This document shows, piece by piece, positions 29,719 through 32,511 of a stretch of DNA of 32,511 bases (the first letter of the stretch is position 1; each line of letters begins with the position of its first letter). The notes below the pieces were generated by a model. The model ran no database searches and was not told the origin of the DNA. It saw nothing but the letters and a program-made list of their open reading frames with translations. The translations under genes were made by a program, and so were the position numbers. This DNA is from Asterionellopsis glacialis (taxonomy: Eukaryota; Bacillariophyta; Plagiogrammaphyceae; Rhaphoneidales; Asterionellopsidaceae). The stretch lies in assembly GCA_014885115.2 (NCBI GenBank), contig WKLE02003859.1, positions 1 to 32,511 of the forward strand, written 5' to 3'.

Positions 29719-30772
29719 TTTTATATTATATCGTGAAATCAAGAGTTGATCGTCGATGCGTCTCTGTTGGTAGAATGTGGCTGATGTAACGATGACACAA
29801 GACTGAGTTGTGTGATGTTGTGTTTGCTCTCGCTCTGAGTCTCTTATCTGACAACGCACAGAGCACGAACAGTCATGAAACACGACAAGGCGTCAGGCAG
29901 GTAAAATGTGAGATGTCTTCAAGTCCCATCCTCTTATATTCCCATCTAATCTGTACCTTACGTAGCGGCGAGTAAAACCCGGAAAATAAAAGATGTCAAT
30001 TTAGCGTTTTTTGTAACTAGGTTCTAACCATGTACGTCCTACATACATACGGTATTACGTTCATTACGTCAGTGTTCTTCGACAGCTTTCTTCTAGATTT
30101 TGATTGGACCAAATCTATCCACGGACCCACACCCAAGAAATCGACCTAGCATTAGCTCTAACTCGATTGAGACTACCTGGGTAAGGCTATCTCCAGTGGT
30201 GGGGGTCGTGCACGCGACCTTGTGACGGAATTCTCACGTCATGCCACGTCATCTGATACGATTATGACGTGGCTACAATTACTTCTACACGACTCAGATG
30301 CGTACAGTAGGTCCTATGTAGGACTATTTTTTATTTTTTTATGTATGATAAACCAGTACAGGTAGATCTCCAACCACATTGTTCTTCTATAGAAAAGTAT
30401 GGATAGTTCGGAAAGCATTGGAAGCCGATATCCGACCCAGCTGCCGTCTCAATGGATACCTCTCTACAGTACCGGTAAACCTCTAGAGAAAGAGTCGTAT
30501 TAATACCTGCCAAGTCACATACAGGTAAGAACTTTGCAGCAATCAGTCGTATTAAAAATCGATACCAGAGGGCTATTTTCGGAACAATATCCTTGACAAG
30601 ATTGGCACAAAACAGAACAAGAGGTAACATAAAAAAGCATTTCGATCCGTCTAAAATTCATCAGAAACCAATCCGAGGCCGTACAATATTCTCTAGAGTC
30701 TATAGAGAAGCACACTGCATCATACATTGACACCCCAAAACCAGAGGAGTATTAGATCATTTTTATCATAAA
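29719..30772. promoter_or_regulatory. Divergent intergenic region with clustered ACGTCA/TGACGT sites
   Basis: This 1.05-kb spacer serves as 5' region for the plastid-type gene (minus) and the PDZ gene (plus). It contains ACGTCA at 30066-30071, 30236-30241 and 30246-30251 and TGACGT at 30265-30270. The last three fall within 35 bp. TGACGT/ACGTCA is the published core of the CO2/cAMP-responsive elements of the diatom carbonic anhydrase PtCA1 promoter, bound by a bZIP factor. Whether these copies act likewise is inference. GTAGGTCCTA near 30308 adds another short palindrome. No gene is supported in this stretch. Confidence 0.5.
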
Positions 30773-31735
30773 ATGACGAATGCAAATAACAATACCATTG
30801 ACATGTCACTTCTTCGTGGACTTGAACCGGCCATGACGCACGAAGAACAAGTAAAAGTTACAGAATTGTTAACATCAGGTGATCCTTCCAAACTTGCAAG
30901 TGCCGCATTTGTTCTTCATCAAATTGGTGATTTACTCTCCAAGGGGATTTTACAATCGGCACGATCCATGGAACATACGAAAATGGTAGATCAATCTTTT
31001 CAACGAATGTACAATACCAAAAAATCATTATTGCAATATGACAAAAATGTAAGGAACAAATTAGGATATAACAATCGTGAAGAACGAGTTCGTCAAGAAA
31101 AGGCAGAATATGATGCGGAGCGAAAGGTAAGATCCATGGGTCTTCCCTTACCGGTACGTATGCCTCGACATGTTTGTATACAACCATTTGATCCGGATGG
31201 TACTCCACGACCACAGCGAAAGATTCTGAATCCAAAAACATGGTCTGGTAAACCTATCAAACCATCGTTAACCTTTGTCGACGATGATTGGGATGGTACT
31301 TTGGGAGAAGCCTTTACAAAAATACAAGTTAAAAAGAATGACGGTCCTGTTCGAAAACTTGTTGTGGGGGAGAATGTTCATATAGTCAAGGAACTGAAAG
31401 AAAGTCCTGGATTTGATAAAGTAGTACATGCAGCATGGGGAGAAGGATATCAAATGAAGTTAGTATCGAATAAGGATAATGTCGACTTACCAGTACGACT
31501 GCCCCGAGTGATTATTTGTGATGCCATGGGGGATGCTGCCAAACTTGGACTTCATAGAGGAGACGTTGTCACACATGTCAATGACGAACCTTTCGAGGGG
31601 ACAGCGGAAGATCTTAATTATTTGATCAAGGCACTCTATGCGGATGCATCGTCTGGAGAAGAATTGAGCATTGTTGTGAATGCTGAGGAATGTATTGCTA
31701 CAGCTCTTCAACTTCGATCTCTTGGATCTCCTTGA
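30773..31735 (+). CDS. PDZ-domain protein, 320 aa
   Basis: The C-terminal part (about 240-312) fits a PDZ domain: LPRVIICDAMGDAAKLGL, then HRGDVVTHVNDEPFEG, then a helix (LNYLIKAL) and a final strand (ELSIVVNAE). PDZ domains bind C-terminal peptides. The N-terminal 130 residues are helical and charged, with no signal peptide or membrane segment, so a soluble cytosolic or nuclear location is likely. The middle (about 125-200) is Pro/Lys-rich with DPDGTPRPQRK and a WDGTLGEAF motif that I cannot assign. It has no protease triad, so it is more likely a scaffold or adaptor than a protease. The start is the first ATG in an A-rich context (CATAAAATGACG). No paralogue or partner is nearby. Confidence 0.85.
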   Translation: MTNANNNTIDMSLLRGLEPAMTHEEQVKVTELLTSGDPSKLASAAFVLHQIGDLLSKGILQSARSMEHTKMVDQSFQRMYNTKKSLLQYDKNVRNKLGYNNREERVRQEKAEYDAERKVRSMGLPLPVRMPRHVCIQPFDPDGTPRPQRKILNPKTWSGKPIKPSLTFVDDDWDGTLGEAFTKIQVKKNDGPVRKLVVGENVHIVKELKESPGFDKVVHAAWGEGYQMKLVSNKDNVDLPVRLPRVIICDAMGDAAKLGLHRGDVVTHVNDEPFEGTAEDLNYLIKALYADASSGEELSIVVNAEECIATALQLRSLGSP

Positions 31736-32511
31736 AATAGAGAGAGAGACAGAGTGAAATAGATGACATACAAAAAGTCATTAGGGACAAAATGTCTAGC
31801 AAAAAAATGATGAAACCATCGTCTCTAGAGTTGACTAGAGAGTAAATGCTAATTATTCAAAACGTTAGTGGAAGAAATAGTCAAAAAGTACCTGATAACA
31901 TAATTTTTTACACTCTAGATGTACAATTTTAAAAAAATATGTAGCAACATGGAATTTTTTTGTCATGGTGAACTCACATCGGCGACACTCACCGCATGTT
32001 TAGGACTACAATACAGGGGCAGCCCCTAGAACTACGGTACTTGTGAGATGCAGACAATAGCGAAACTCACACATCTACAGAATACAAATATAATCATAAA
32101 TGAACGTCCCATCCGGATAACTGAAGGCGAACACCAAGAACAAAGATTCTTTTAACTTCGCAAGAATTTTGTGGAAGCGGTGCATACTTACTCTAGGACC
32201 TACTGTTCAGTATCTTCACAAATTACCTGGCCCCAGTCTTGGGGTACTGAAAACTATGAGTTGTTCAAAGAATAAAATTAGACGGAAACCACTACATGGA
32301 TCGATCAGTCAAGCTATCAACTTCTTAGTATTGTAGGTCCTAGAGATCATGATGCCCAATTAGCACCGGAACTTCTGTTATTAATACTTACTATTAAAAA
32401 AATAACAGTTCTATTTTTCTCCCCCCAAAATGTTCTTGTTCACATGGAAATTTCCCGGTCATTGTTGTCCGGGGATTTTGGTACTTTAAGAGACGTAGAT
32501 TTGAAGGCACT
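31736..32511. other. 3' spacer, no gene seen
   Basis: This is AT-rich with a short GAGAGAGAC run after the stop codon. Two GTAGGTCC/AGGACCTAC palindrome relatives lie near 32193 and 32333. No coding frame, RNA gene or repeat array is visible to the window end. Confidence 0.5.

Noticed and set aside
29719..29883. N-terminal 55-residue extension of the plastid-type protein
   Set aside because: It would hide the signal peptide behind a Gln/His/Thr-rich stretch; the downstream ATG has a better context and gives a proper presequence.

Overview
The window looks like nuclear DNA of a diatom (or close stramenopile). Three things point there. One gene carries the diatom-typical DUF6824 domain. A secreted protease ends in the proline/serine 'PS..PS' tail common in diatom secretomes. 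A third protein starts with a signal peptide whose predicted cleavage site is followed by Phe, the bipartite plastid-targeting signature of secondary plastids. Coding sequence is intronless as far as I can see and separated by long AT-rich spacers. No tRNA, rRNA or CRISPR array was recognised.

Layout: 1-4357 is AT-rich and gene-free. 4358-5653 (-) is a DUF6824 protein. 5654-7325 is gene-free but carries three palindromic bZIP-type sites. 7326-13690 is a block of mobile or palindromic DNA: a 2.9-kb element with 49-bp terminal inverted repeats (TIRs) and a 7-bp putative target duplication, then a 0.6-kb MITE-like element with TA flanks, then a large foldback centred near 12760. 14930-19339 (+) is a large non-canonical poly(A)/poly(U) polymerase with an RGG-box N-terminus. 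19500-19870 is strongly G-rich. 20573-23992 (+) encodes an unrecognised 1139-aa protein with a helical, TPR-like C-terminus. 24141-25240 (-) is a multiply broken nitroreductase-family pseudogene, next to a cluster of GGTACC-type short palindromes. 25933-28707 (+) is a secreted metzincin protease with a von Willebrand D domain. 28960-29718 (-) is a plastid-type membrane protein with a zinc ribbon. 30773-31735 (+) is a PDZ protein. The last two are divergent and share about 1 kb rich in ACGTCA/TGACGT sites.

The genes do not form an obvious pathway. They are ordinary individual eukaryotic units: RNA tailing, extracellular proteolysis or adhesion, plastid membrane, PDZ scaffold or protease, and a putative nuclear protein. 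The most informative parts are the newly delimited TIR elements, the foldback, the nitroreductase relic and the divergent ACGT-rich promoter.
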